From assembly GCA_037447655.1 (NCBI GenBank), contig JBBHKE010002093.1, positions 1 to 55,909 of the forward strand: 55,909 nucleotides of DNA. Direction: 5' to 3'. The DNA is from Zygnema cylindricum. Taxonomy: Eukaryota; Streptophyta; Zygnematophyceae; Zygnematales; Zygnemataceae. The translations under genes and the position numbers were made by a program. Positions 21,791-32,481 of this stretch are shown here, in pieces. The notes under the pieces are model-generated. The model searched no databases and had not been told where the DNA came from. It saw only the letters and a program-made list of their open reading frames with translations. Position 1 is the stretch's first letter; each line of letters opens with the position of its first letter.

Positions 21791-23203
21791 GGGTACGTCC
21801 CCATGTATTAAAGTACATACTTTTCTTTGTCTTTTTGCCCTAAAATTTAGGGAACTTTGAAAAAAACTTTAGCTGTACGAGAAAATTATTTTTACCAAAG
21901 TAAAGTGAACGTCAATTTCATACTTTGGATGTACGGCGTGTTTGTCGTTATGTGAATGCATTTTGGCGTTTTCCCCTTTTCGACCCCCGGGCAAGAGAAT
22001 CCAGCCCAAAAAAAAAACTTCATCCAAAATCACCTCTAGGGGGTGATTTTAGTTCACGTGTCGCCCAAACAGCAAATGAAAAGCGAACCACGCACGCGCC
22101 ACACGATTTGTAAAAATTTTGGACGAGGGAGAGTCCTCGCTACTTTTCTCCGTTACCGTCACACGCTGTGTACGGAAAAAAAATTGCAGGGGTCTCGGAC
22201 TTCCACTTGCATTCATGGGTCCTTTACATATTTTTTCGCCGTCGTCGCCTCTCCTCTCTCCCTCTCACACTATCGCTTGTATCTCAAACTTTTTAGAATG
22301 AGAAAAAACAATATTGGTATAAAATGAAAGATCTTTAAATTTTTTTTTTTTGAATTTTTTTAGGTTTTTATTTATTGGCAAATCGAGTGAGAAAAGTAGA
22401 AAAAGCGAAATCGGGAAACCATGGCGGAAAGTTCTTGAATTCGTGACGTCGACGTTGTCACAAGTGAGCGTGACGTCACAATGTCACCAAACCCTAAACA
22501 TTTGCAATTTCACAAAAATCTAGACGTCTACAACTGTCGTTGTTTTTGTTGGCGTCACTAATCGTCGGAATTTTCGTAGTCGCCTTCAATCGTCACAAGT
22601 TGTAACGTCTACAACCGTCACATATCAAAGTTCCGATTTCATTTTCGCACATTGGGACATAGTTCAAAAGTAGGCGTTTGTTGGTAGGCCTTTTGTAGGC
22701 CGCCTTTAGCGTAAGTTGTGTTACGGGCTTTCCATGTGATCTTCTTAGATCGCTACTTTCATCAGCGACCGTCCGATCGTCCGAATCTGACGATAGTCCT
22801 ATCGTAAGTTGTGTTATGGGCTTTTCATGTGATCTTCTTAGATCGTCACTTTCTTCAACGACCGTCAGATCGTCCAAATCTGACGGTTTAAATAAAAAGT
22901 TGCTCAAAACTCACCGAAAAAGATTTTTTTGTCCGATTTTTTTTTTCAAATTTAGACATGCCGTTTAATTCTCTATCGATCCATGTTCAACTCAACCCTG
23001 TTACTATTTTATTTCATTTTGCGGCCAATACAATATGGGTCTTAAGGCCATATTGTATGTTTTGCATACAATAGGCATATTGTATTGGCGTACGGTCACC
23101 TACTTTTGAACTATTCATTGGGACGCTCTTCAAAGTAGTACGGCGAATCTTCACTATAGTCCAGAATACTTTATCAAAGTACCGATTACATGGGGACGTA
23201 CCC
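21791..23203. mobile_element. PIF/Harbinger-like non-autonomous element with TTA duplication
   Basis: Ends GGGTACGTCCCCATGT and inverse ACATGGGGACGTACCC; exact TTA on both sides (21788-21790, 23204-23206). Interior shares with the elements at 6374 and 32156 the AAATCACCTCTAGGGGGTGA palindrome (22030), the ACGGAAAAAAA stretch, the GTGACGTCGACGTTGTCACA block (22442) and the ACGTCTACAACTGTC block. A MULE-like MITE is inserted within its right half (22659-23115). Confidence 0.85.
22659..23115. mobile_element. MULE-like MITE nested in the PIF-like element
   Basis: Ends ATAGTTCAAAAGTAGGCG and, inverted, CACCTACTTTTGAACTAT. Exact 9-bp direct repeat CATTGGGAC at 22650-22658 and 23116-23124. The interior contains the conserved GTTGTGTTA(T/C)GGGCTTTTC segment twice in tandem (about 22712 and 22810). 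Confidence 0.88.
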
Positions 23204-23579
23204 TTAGGCGAAAAAAACATTAACACTAATAAGGATACACGGTGTAGTTTCCATGTACGAAAAGGTATGGAAAGTTGGAAACGCACTAAATGCAGTTTTG
23301 ACTTTTAACTGTTTAAGTTTTTACTTTTTAGACTTTTTAGTTTTTACGTACTACACGCGTGTCTTGTAAGCGAAAAACCTTGTATAGTACGCATGTAATA
23401 CGGGAATGCTGTTTTCGCACTTTTCAAGTTTTTAACTATACGGTTTGACAATACGGTATGTTTGATGCGGTCATGTCGTGTAGTCATGTCGTCATGTAGC
23501 TTGGAAATAAAAGTCGGCGACAAGGTGTGCTTATCCGTACTGTTTTGTACTTTAGAACACTGTACCAGAACGTACTGTA

Positions 23580-23794
23580 CACCCTATATCGCTATTAGTG
23601 TTGATAAATTTTCGCCACTTAAACATCTTTTCTCCGTACACAATTGTACAATTCTCAATTTAAGACAGTCAATCGGAAGCTGAGAATCTTATCTTTCAAT
23701 CGCAACCGTCAGATCTGAAAACCGATATGTGTGTACGGAAAAAGGATGTTTAAAGATACGAAAAAAACGTTCATCCAAATAACGATTCACGGCG
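23580..23794. mobile_element. CACCG-terminus MITE immediately upstream of the SUVR3-like gene
   Basis: TA|CACCCTATATCGCTATTAG on the left and AATAACGATTCACGGCG|TA on the right, with internal inverted arms (TTCGCCACTTAAACATC, GATGTTTAAAGATACGAAAA). 215 bp. It ends 52 bp before the ATG at 23847, so it must lie in the core promoter or 5' UTR of that gene. Confidence 0.82.
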
Positions 23795-23846
23795 TAGTTC
23801 TCATTCGTCAGTTTGAGACTTCCTCAGTTTTGTGCGAAAGGACGCC

Positions 23847-25936
23847 ATGGCTTTGCTGCCCTCCCAGGCATGGCGTCATGTCCTCTCCCGTCTGCCTCCT
23901 CGTGACGTCAGCGTGGCGGCCATGGTCTGCTCCGTCCTCGCTAAAGCTGCTGCTGACGTCACTTCCGCACGTATCGCGGACGCCGCAGGAGGTGCGGAGA
24001 AACTTCCAATTCCGTACATCTGTACGGATTCCTCCGGTCCCCTGTACGCTTACTTCCGTTACACGCGTCACGCCCAGCGCGGAGGAGTTCCCTGGGGACT
24101 GGCTCCTCTGCTGCACGTGTCATCCGTACAGTCGCAGGAGACGATTCTCGAACCAATCTGCGACTGTACCCGAACCTGCGACGAGCCAACCGACTGTACG
24201 GACGAAACCGACGACAGGGCTGCCTGCAATGCCGATCGTACGGACAAGAAGGATCTCGTACGTACAGGCAATTCGACGAAATGTACGGAAAATGTTACCG
24301 GATGGACGGACACTCGTACGGATTATACGGAATATGTTTCAGACTGTACGGACAGTGGTTTTCCGGATAGACGCAAGCGGAGACGAATGTGTGGAGTTGC
24401 TGTCTCAGGTTCGCCCGCATACGACAAAAGAGGACGTCTGGCAGTCACCTCTCCCTGTTTTCCGGAGGAGGAGGAGGCGCCATGGCCGCCAGCTCTTGTC
24501 CTGGAGTGCGGCCACACGTGCGGGTGCGCCATGGACTGTCCTAACCGGGTTGGGCAGAGGGGAGTGTCCGTACAGCTGGCTGTCATGTGGCATCCGTGGG
24601 CTCTTCCTGTGTGTAGCTCATGTTTTTTTGATTCCATTCCTCCCCTCCCCCTCCCCCTCCTCCCCTCCCCCCCCCAACTTTCCCTATCCCTTCCCCCCTC
24701 CATTCCCTTTCCCTTTCCCCCTTTTTCCCCCACTCCCTTTCCCTTTCCCTGCCCCCCCTTCCCTTTCTTCCTATTATTCCTTACCATTCCATTTCTTCCT
24801 TTTGCTCATTTCTTTCCCTGCCTACTTCTCTCTCTCCTTCTTTTTCTCTTTCTTCTCCTCTCCCTTTTCTCTCCGTCTTTTCCACTCGCTCTGAGACCTT
24901 TTTCTTTTTCTCTGCTCTCTCTCTAACTCTCTTTCTCTCTCTTGGGTCTCTTTTCTTCTTGTTTTTTTTCCCCTCTCCCTCTCTCCACCCTGCGATTAGC
25001 GGTTCCAAATTTTCGGGTTTCTAAACCAACAAATATTTGATCCATTTTGATATCAGTATAACATGTTCCCGAAATCCTCCTATGAAATCCTCCTATATGG
25101 GGAGCAAATAGGAGTCAAATTTTGACAGTTATTCTCTACATTTTTCCCCTTTTTTTTATGAAGCGCACTGTTTAGCTGAATTTGATGGCTACTCTTTTAA
25201 ACGATTACTGGTTAAAGTTCAATTAATGCTTGATTTCATGTATTTTTTACATTCTGTATTTTTAACCTTGGAAAATCGTGGAGTATTGGAGCTTGGGTCG
25301 ATGAGTTTTTGAGACACACGGGACTATTGTAGTGTTTTTTTTTTTGGGAGGTATTTGGCTGGTGAGCTCTGCAATTCTTATCTTGAAAAAATAAAACGTT
25401 TACAGATGATGATTTTGTTTCGTCATTGAGATTAATTATGTTTTTGACCCGACAATTCTCTGTCGCGCTTATGGATATGTGCTCCTGAATTATAAATTTT
25501 ACTTGTCTTCTTTGTATCTCTTTTCGCAGGTGAACTTTTGACAACGGAAGAAGCACGAAATCGACAACGAGAATATGATGTGGCAAATAATGACAAGAAA
25601 CAGAAATCAAAAGGCCAATATATAATGGTGATACACGAGCATTTGCCCTCTGGAGATTGGTCGATGCGCCTTAACATCGATCCAACCCTTGAAGGAAATG
25701 TCGGGCGGTTTTTAAATCACTCATGTGATGGAGGAAACGTTGCAATTGTTTTGATACGAGTGGCCGGTGCCGTTGTTCCTATTGTTGGTTTTTTTACAAA
25801 ACGAGATATTTGCGACGGAGAAGAACTGACTTATGCCTATGGGAGTATGAATGGATTGAATGGTACTAGAACAGGGTGCGAATGTTTTTGTGGCTCGAAA
25901 GAATGTCAAAAAGTCTTACCTTCCGAGCAAACCTAA
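23847..25936 (+). CDS. SUVR3: SUVR3-like SET-domain histone methyltransferase
   Basis: Plant SUVR3 proteins are nuclear SET-domain lysine methyltransferases of the SU(VAR)3-9 class. Exon 1 (23847 to about 24608, ATG in GCCATGG context) encodes an F-box-like leucine-rich start (LPSQAWRHVLSRLPPRDVSV), the SUVR3-typical segment ICTDSSGPLYAYFRYTR, a long T/D/C-rich linker, and the end of the pre-SET zone, ECGHTCGCAMDCPNRVGQRG. The last exon (25530-25936, acceptor TTTTCGCAG, stop TAA) encodes ELLTTEEARNRQREYD, EHLPSGDW, GRFLNHSCDGGN (the SAM-binding NHSC motif), EELTYAYG, and a post-SET-like CECFCGSKEC. The segment between them, normally xKGWGLxA...GxFICEYAG (25-30 residues), was not found in 24609-25529, and the exon 1 end reads HPWAL. 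So either an exon was missed or the gene is defective. The usual catalytic-face ELTYDY aspartate is alanine. Confidence 0.82.
24615..24990. repeat. CT-rich intronic tract of the SUVR3-like gene
   Basis: CCCCTCCCCCTCC, CCCTTTCCC and TCTCTCTCT blocks directly after the coding part of exon 1. Long proline/phenylalanine/serine frames through it are read-through of intron. Confidence 0.85.
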
Positions 25937-26012
25937 GATCGAGGTAAAGAATAAGCAAACATAGCTGGAACATGCTTTCATCTTTGTTGCATTAAAATAG
26001 GTTTTTTTCTAC

Positions 26013-26213
26013 ACGTTCATTAACTTCTCAAATTTTACTCTTACCTTCTCAAATCAGTTGCGCTACTATGGTGAGAGTGTTTATGCCATCGTCGGGGATA
26101 GAATTTCCTTTGAGACGTTCATTAACTTCTCAAATTTTACTCTTACCTTCTCAAATCAGTTGCGCTACTATGGTGAGAGTGTTTATGCCATCGTCGGGGA
26201 TAGAATTTCCCTA
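26013..26213. repeat. 102-bp tandem duplication downstream of the SUVR3-like gene
   Basis: Two nearly identical copies (26013-26114, 26115-26213), each with CGTTCATTAACTTCTC, TTGCGCTACTATGGTG and ATCGTCGGGGATAGAATTTC. The period is a multiple of three, so a short plus-strand frame repeats the peptide MVRVFMPSSGIEFP; no further coding sign. Confidence 0.9.
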
Positions 26214-26261
26214 TGAGGGTTTGTGCAAGTTCTGGCCTCTTCACAATCCTAAAAATATGCA

Positions 26262-26480
26262 ACAGTGTGTATCCTATTAACGTTGACGTTTTTCCGTCAC
26301 TTAAAGCAACTTCTCTCAGCACATAATTGTCAGATAGTTAATCGACGTTTGCTATTAAAAGGCTAGATTTTTTCATCTTCCGATCGGCGATCTACGATCG
26401 AAGATTGGCCTTGTGTCTGCAGAAAAGGAGTTAATTGGCTACAAAGGTTATTACGGCAAATAGCGAGACATGGTGTATTA
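26262..26480. mobile_element. Diverged CACCG-family MITE
   Basis: Left ACAGTGTGTATCCTATTAACG and right AATAGCGAGACATGGTGTA resemble diverged family ends; the interior has the CCGTCACTTAAAGCAACTTC arm. Weaker than the other copies. Confidence 0.5.
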
Positions 26481-27813
26481 ATCTACAAATCGATCAAAGT
26501 TGTGTTCGTCGCAATTTTGCTCAATGATAAAAAGTTTAGTGAATCCTGTACCTGAGTTTGGGACAACAAGTGCTAGCCATTTTCTGTTGACTTTCACCTA
26601 CATCTCAACGCTTGTGGTTTACAAATAACCAAAGTTTCTCAAAGTTAATATTGACTATTGAAAAGCTGTACTCAATACTGCAACTACCAGTAAATGCTTG
26701 AAAGTTGAGGCCGTTTTCTGATCCTAAAAGTATGGCAGAGGTTCACAAATTTACTGGATTCCTGATGGTAGGAAATTTCTTTAATGGGTGAAGATTTTGT
26801 GTTGTACCTGCCACTGTTTGAGTCGAGAACTACACTCTCATTTTCTGCTCAATTCATTTGGTTTCCACACAGCCAAGATTATTCGCCAAAGTTATGACCT
26901 CAAACATTGAATACATGCGAAGGTCAGGCCATCTGTGCCAGCACCCTCGCATACATTATTAACAGAATCTTCCGTATATTCATTCATTTCAAAGTGACTC
27001 GTTGGTAAATAACCGGTCTTGTTGGCAATCCGCACAACAGAATAATCGTTAATTAGGCATGAGGCTGCAGTGGCTTAACACCACGTCGCTCTAAAAGTTT
27101 CATAGAAAATGAAACAGAAAAACAAAAAGAACACAAACAAGACAAGACTGGGATTGTGTACTTTAGCCACATCACCATCTTCACTTTAACGAACCCCAGG
27201 CTTGAACGAGAGATAATAAAGAACTGGAAAACCTCAACAGTACATGGTCTACTCTACAATCTTCATCCAAGACTAATACAAATCTTCAATATACACGCGG
27301 TGCTTAAAAATAATAATAATAAAAAAAAACGGCATCTACGTTGTCTTATTTGTTTCCATTAAGAAGCTGCAATTTTATGCAGAGCACCTTCATGCCATTG
27401 TACAACGAAAACCAGCCACTATTTGAGACTGTCACCAGAAAAACCATTTTAGATACCTGCATTTAGGAAAAAGTAATTTAGATATCTGCAAGCCTTTCAT
27501 CATTAAATGGTGATGTAACATTATCAGTACTTTTCGTAGCCTTTCGACATTAAGTGGTGGCCTAACATTAAAAAAACTTTTCATCCGCAACCAATGTAAG
27601 AAAAAAAAGAATCACTAAAAGCTAAATGATTTTCGCCCTACCACTTAATTATCAGCAGCGGGTTTTTCCTCCTTCGGAGGAAACATTTGACTTTGGATCC
27701 ATCCAAATGGCTGCGAAACAGCATTGCAGGTGAAAGCCCAAAGCCCAAAGCCCCACAAAAATGTGTTAAAAAGTGGCCCTTTATTGTAAACTGTCAAGCA
27801 GTTGACTCCATAT

Positions 27814-27815
<2 letters not shown>
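26481..27815. other. Intergenic region, no gene recognised
   Basis: No family match in six frames. Short direct repeats occur at 27470-27550 (GCCTTTC(A/G)(T/A)CATTAA(A/G)TGGTG twice). Confidence 0.4.
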
Positions 27816-27858
<43 letters not shown>

Positions 27859-27888
27859 CAGATATATTGCATATATATATATATATAT

Positions 27889-27927
<39 letters not shown>

Positions 27928-27954
27928 TATACGTATATATATACATATATATAC

Positions 27955-27998
<44 letters not shown>

Positions 27999-28021
27999 TA
28001 ATATATATATATATATATATA
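27816..28021. repeat. (TA)n / (ATACATAT)n microsatellite
   Basis: About 200 bp of TA dinucleotides with interspersed CA, CG and GA steps (TACACATATA, ATACGTATA). Tyrosine/isoleucine frames in it are not genes. Confidence 0.97.
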
Positions 28022-28990
28022 GCTATAACATATATAGCCCAGTCGCACCAAAATGTTGATGTCAAGCGCATTTGCGCAAAAACTGATGCAAGAAAAAAAA
28101 TATGACAAGAGAAAGTGGCTTCTGATTTAAAAAAAAGTGCTGTGGACTATACTGGATTTCCATTGGACCTACAAATGCCCACTCTAATCATGGTGGTGAA
28201 TTACCAAATAAAAACCAAATTGACTCCCCTGAGACACAAATGTCAACAGAGGTCCACTGCAGAAAGACAGAGGAACTATGGCTCAAGTTTTACTGCTGAA
28301 ATATTCGGCAAAGCACCAGCTAATGGTTAAATTTGGAGAATTTCACAAAGCAATCATGGTAGAAATGTGTCGATGGAACTGAACAATGGTCATCATGATG
28401 TTCATCAATAGAAACTTCAGGAGGGACTTCACTTTTAGCTCGTGGCTTCCATCTTTCTACTGCAATTCTGTTACGCTTTCATAAAAAAACCTTCCAAATG
28501 TCGGTGAACCACAATGCTTGTAAACCAACCATGTCAAGATCCAGTGGATCGCAGCTCAAAATTTTGACTGTCAATGCTTAGAGAACATGCTAGAATGAAT
28601 CTACAAATGGAAGAGGACAGCTTTTTGATTGTAGTGACCAATGGCCTTTAGGATGTCCATCAATTTCAATCAGAATGAAAATCCAACAAATACAGTATCA
28701 TAATATTGTTATCTTCTGGTGGTAAGATTGACAGAAGAACAATAACTTTTCTAAATCCGCCATTTTCATTATTCTTTCCTTCAAAAGATTCGTGAGTCAC
28801 AAAAAACAATCGATCCAAGCAGGCTTCTCACCATGATTGATGCCACGAAAGCAAAAAGAAACAAAACCAGCCGACCAAACCACATAGGAAATAAGGAAAG
28901 AAGGAAACAAACTTTAGATTCATAAACAATAAAAACTTTAATATATTCAGAAGTTTTTACACGCCGACCACACAAAGCAGCTGTTTGAAA
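28022..28990. other. Unassigned region
   Basis: No recognised gene. A plus-strand frame at 28115-28330 (71 codons) and a minus-strand frame at 28781-28975 have no known motif. Confidence 0.35.
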
Positions 28991-29007
28991 AGATACTTTA
29001 CAGAACC

Positions 29008-29068
29008 CTATAAACCAAACCCTAAAATGCCCTAAACTTCACGCAAACTTTGAGAAAACCCTAGAAAC
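29008..29068. repeat. Short interstitial telomere-like / telo-box cluster
   Basis: AAACCCTAAA, GCCCTAAAC and AAACCCTAG occur within 60 bp, resembling plant telomere units (CCCTAAA). Too short for a telomere relic; could be telo-box elements. Confidence 0.5.
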
Positions 29069-29138
29069 TAAAACACACAAAAAATAAGAAACATAAAACA
29101 TAAAACTTATAATACACTTAACCAGGTAAACAACGGAC

Positions 29139-29270
29139 CTGCACCAGCCAGAGAGCAAAAACGCCTCCTGTAACTCCCCAGGCGACAGCCGCTCCAACGT
29201 CGGTGGGCTGAGGTTGAATAGTCGGCGGCACGAAACGCCTCAGCAAACTCATCTGCTGTGGTTGAGGCAT
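29139..29270 (-). CDS. Possible first coding exon of a small one-helix protein (unrecognised)
   Basis: Minus strand ATG at 29270, 44 codons to a plausible donor CAG|GTCCGT. The peptide starts MPQPQQMSLLRRFVPPTIQP, then a predicted membrane helix GAAVAWGVTGGVFALWLV. The GC-rich, stop-free frame contrasts with the AT-rich surroundings, and the layout (short basic start, proline-rich linker, one helix) resembles small mitochondrial inner-membrane subunits. I cannot name a family. One conceivable continuation is an acceptor AAACAG at about 28982 followed by seven codons and a stop, which is speculative. Confidence 0.35.
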
Positions 29271-29524
29271 GCTGTACGGATCGTACGGTGAGCTAGGCTG
29301 GGAAGCAGGATATTCGCTTCTATGTAGATGGCTTGGTGTACTGGCAGGAAGATGGGCGAAGAGGCAACGTTAGGACAATGGCACCTTTTTGTACGGCGAT
29401 ATCGTGTAGTGCAGGGGACAAAGGTACAAAATACGACTCCAATCAATTTTGAGCACAGCTGAAAATTCTAAAGTTCGAGAATTGTAAACGCTATATTCGA
29501 TCTTCACGAACTATACGTAATATT

Positions 29525-30544
29525 ATGTTGTGTATCGGTAAGGATTTGCCGAAAACCGATATGGGCCTTTTTTCAGGTTGCCGATAATCGATATATTGGT
29601 ACGATATATCGACATCGGTGTTATCGCCGATAAACAACTGATAAATATCGGTTGTTTAACGGCGATAACACCGATATCGATAACTATCGGCGATAACTGT
29701 ATTGACCGTACAAAGAAATGTACGGCCAGTACACTCAACTGTACGTGTTATTCCACAGACGAGCCGCGGATCCCCTTCCCCCCGATTTCGAGAACAAATC
29801 GCTATAATTCCTTGATTATTTCTAAATTAAGGGGGTTTTTACTTGGGTTTCATGCTCCCATACCCTTCCAGAATGTCCTTTTGACTGTTTTATTTTCTTC
29901 AGAATATGGTGGCAGTAAATGGCGGTAATCTGACAGGTTTTGTTCGTCTGCTCTGTTCGTCTGGTTTTCGAAAAAGTTTGGAATGTAATTTTTTATTTTT
30001 AAGTTAACGCCGATATGGAATTTGTTGGTCTCGGACCGATGCTCCCTTAGCTTGTCTCTTTGTTTGCCTAAGGCAGCTATAGTTGTCTGCCAAACCTCAG
30101 TGACTACGACAAGTATGAGGGTTGTAGTAAGACCATAAACTGACAAAGAGATAGAAGATAAAATACCCTTTTAAACAATTGGCGATATATCGGCGGTATA
30201 TCGCGATAATTAGCTTTTCAATATATCGAAGCGATATATCGATTATCCGCCTATCTTTTGCAAGGGGTTGTACCTCCTGCTCCCTTAGCATGTCTCCTTG
30301 TCTGCCTAAGGTAGCCATGGCTGTATGCCAGTCCTCAATGACTATGACAAGTATAAGGGTTGTAGTAAGACCATAAACTGACAAAGAGATAGAAGATAAA
30401 ATACCTTTTTCAACAATTAGCGATATATCCGCTATATATCGCGATAATTAGCTTTTCAATATATAGAAGCGATACATTGATTATGGGGTACCTAAAATTC
30501 GGTACTTATCGGGTATCGACAACTGGTTCTTGATACCCAACACT
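29525..30544. mobile_element. hAT-like element with CGATATATCG palindrome clusters
   Basis: Left TATGTTGTGTATCGG and right CTTGATACCCAACACTA resemble the ends of the 33062 element (TAGTGTTGGGTATCG). The interior is crowded with CGATATATCG, TATCGGCGATAAC and CCGATATCG palindromes. It encloses a tandem duplication of SINE-like sequence (30039-30248, 30277-30486). No clean target duplication was found, so the borders are tentative. Confidence 0.55.
30039..30486. repeat. Two-copy duplication, about 239-bp period, with SINE-like body
   Basis: Both copies contain GCTCCCTTAGC, GCCTAAGG(C/T)AGC, GACTA(C/T)GACAAGTAT, GGGTTGTAGTAAGACC and a CGATATATCG tail. The GACTACGACAAGTATG core also occurs in copia LTR1 (about 42184), where it follows a tRNA-like block, suggesting a shared tRNA-derived SINE. 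Confidence 0.75.
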
Positions 30545-32437
30545 AATTTTTACATTTTGACGGTTTACCCATTGTTTTTTTGGAAAAAATCATTTTCGTT
30601 CTGGTCAAATTCGATAAAACATCCAATTGTAAGGAATCACGATCACTCTATAATCACGATCGGACGATCAGTATCATGTCTTTCACATATGGAAGTGAAT
30701 AAGGGTGCGTCTCCATGTGCCAAAGAAAGGGTTTTTTTTCTGTTGTTTTCTTATAAAACTTGCCGTACCGCGTTAGTTTCAACGGTACAAAAAAATAAAA
30801 AATACATCTTACGTCATCGTCAAATTTAAGATGTACTACATGTCGTGGTCTTGTGTACTTAAACCCACGACCACACCAAAAAACGTCATCTTCAAACCTT
30901 TTATTTAAAACGAATGGGCGATGTGTTTTAAAACAAAGTATTTTCACTAAACAAATAGGACCACATATTTGCACGTGTATAACTTTTTTAAAAATGTCAG
31001 ACGAATTCAACCGACGATGAAAAGTACACTAATCGTTATGTTTTGTCCTTTAGCGTTCAATACAACAATGAAAAGTACATTATTTGTTTTATTTTGTCCG
31101 TTTGTGTCCGTTACGGTTATTTTTTTTCGCAGGGGTCTCAAGATTTCGATGCCATTTCACGCCGATCAGACAGGAGACGAAAAGGCAAAGCGTATCTCCT
31201 TCAACAATGAAACCACACAGGCTCGAAGACGGTACGTCTACAATGTCACAGAAAGTCATCCGACGTCACAAGCATTGTCAACGCACACAATCGTCACACC
31301 CTTAAGTAACGATATCGTTGTTACACCTATGGACACTTGAAATCCGGGTGCGTCGGATATGCGCTAAAAAACAAAGTAAGTTCGCTAAATTTAAAGTACA
31401 TGGAGAATCACCCCAAACGCGATCGACCCCATATACTTGTAACTTAGCGAACCTACTTTGTTTTTTAGCGCGCATCGGGCATACCCGGATTTCATGTGTC
31501 TCTATGTGTTTACTCGAAATTGTTACTTAGCCTTTTAACGATTGTATACATCGACAATGCCCGTGACTGTTGTCAACGTCTACAATATGTTTTGTCGCAT
31601 CGTATTTTTTGATTTTTTTTGAAGCGTCACATGACACATCGTATTTTTTGAAACAATTTGGCATGATGCATGTCATTGCGTGACATCGTAGACGTACAAC
31701 ATTGCAACCGTGGCTGTACGACATGCCTTTTCGTAAACCTCACACGTCCGACCGCCATGACTTCGCAGATTTTTCACCTTTAAGTGAAATGACTCTCCAT
31801 CATCGAGACCCATTAAAAAAAAACGTAATAAGTGCACGCTGACAAAAACGAACAACCCTCTACTTTTTTCAGTCGTCGAAAACTTTAGAAAACTTTTCAC
31901 GCGTGGGAAAATGTTTTCCTATTTGTGTAAACGGTTCTACTTTATTTTAAACACATTGTCGCTGTGGTTTATGATTAGTTTGAAGATGACGTGAGAGTGG
32001 GTCGAAAAAACAGAAGACGACAAATTTTGGTACATCCTAAGTTTGAGGATGACGGAAATTGTACTCTACAAATTTGGGATTTCTTCGTACGGTTGCAACT
32101 TAGGCAGTACGTCGCTAAGTTTGAAAAGAAATCGATAGAAAAACACTCGTATTTAGGGTACTTTCGCATGTGCCAAAGTTACAACTATTTTCTATCGTTT
32201 TCCTCCATAACTTGGGTACTTTCGCATGTGCTAAAGTTATAGTTATTTTTTGTCGCTTTCCTCCATAACTTAGAAAAAAACGTGGAAATCCGCAACCGTA
32301 CCAAAAAATTGAAATTAACACCGTACAAGTTGCGTTACTTTGAAACTTTATATGTACATGCTTTTGTTGCCTAGCACGATGCAGTTTGTCGTTTAGCGCG
32401 TTTCGACCCACTTTCGCATCCTTCCAGCTCATCTTCA

Positions 32438-32481
32438 AACTTTATTTAAAATCACCTCGCGAGGTGATTTTAAATAAAGTT
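32438..32481. repeat. Perfect 44-bp palindrome
   Basis: Every position from 32438 to 32481 pairs around the centre at 32459/32460 (core AATCACCTCGCGAGGTGATT, flanked by TTTAAATAAAGTT arms). Diverged versions occur at about 7077-7115, 8195-8233 and 22027-22052 in related elements. Confidence 0.97.

Larger units (their letters stand above)
21769..23247. mobile_element. CACCG-terminus MITE carrying a nested PIF-like element
   Basis: Left remnant TACACTGTGAATCATTATTA (21769-21790), right remnant GGCGAAAAAAACATTAACAC through GGATACACGGTG (23207-23244) and TA. Together they give both ends of a roughly 200-bp family MITE, with the left arm mostly lost; the intervening sequence is the TTA-flanked element 21791-23203. 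Confidence 0.65.

Noticed and set aside
23731-24894. 387-codon plus-strand frame overlapping SUVR3
   Set aside because: Alternative-frame shadow; the frame from 23847 carries the conserved SUVR3 motifs.
27687-28108. Tyr-Ile repeat frames on both strands
   Set aside because: Translation of a (TA)n microsatellite.
29008-29068. Relic of a telomere or centromere-proximal fusion
   Set aside because: Only three telomere-like words in 60 bp, not in tandem; more consistent with chance or telo-box motifs.
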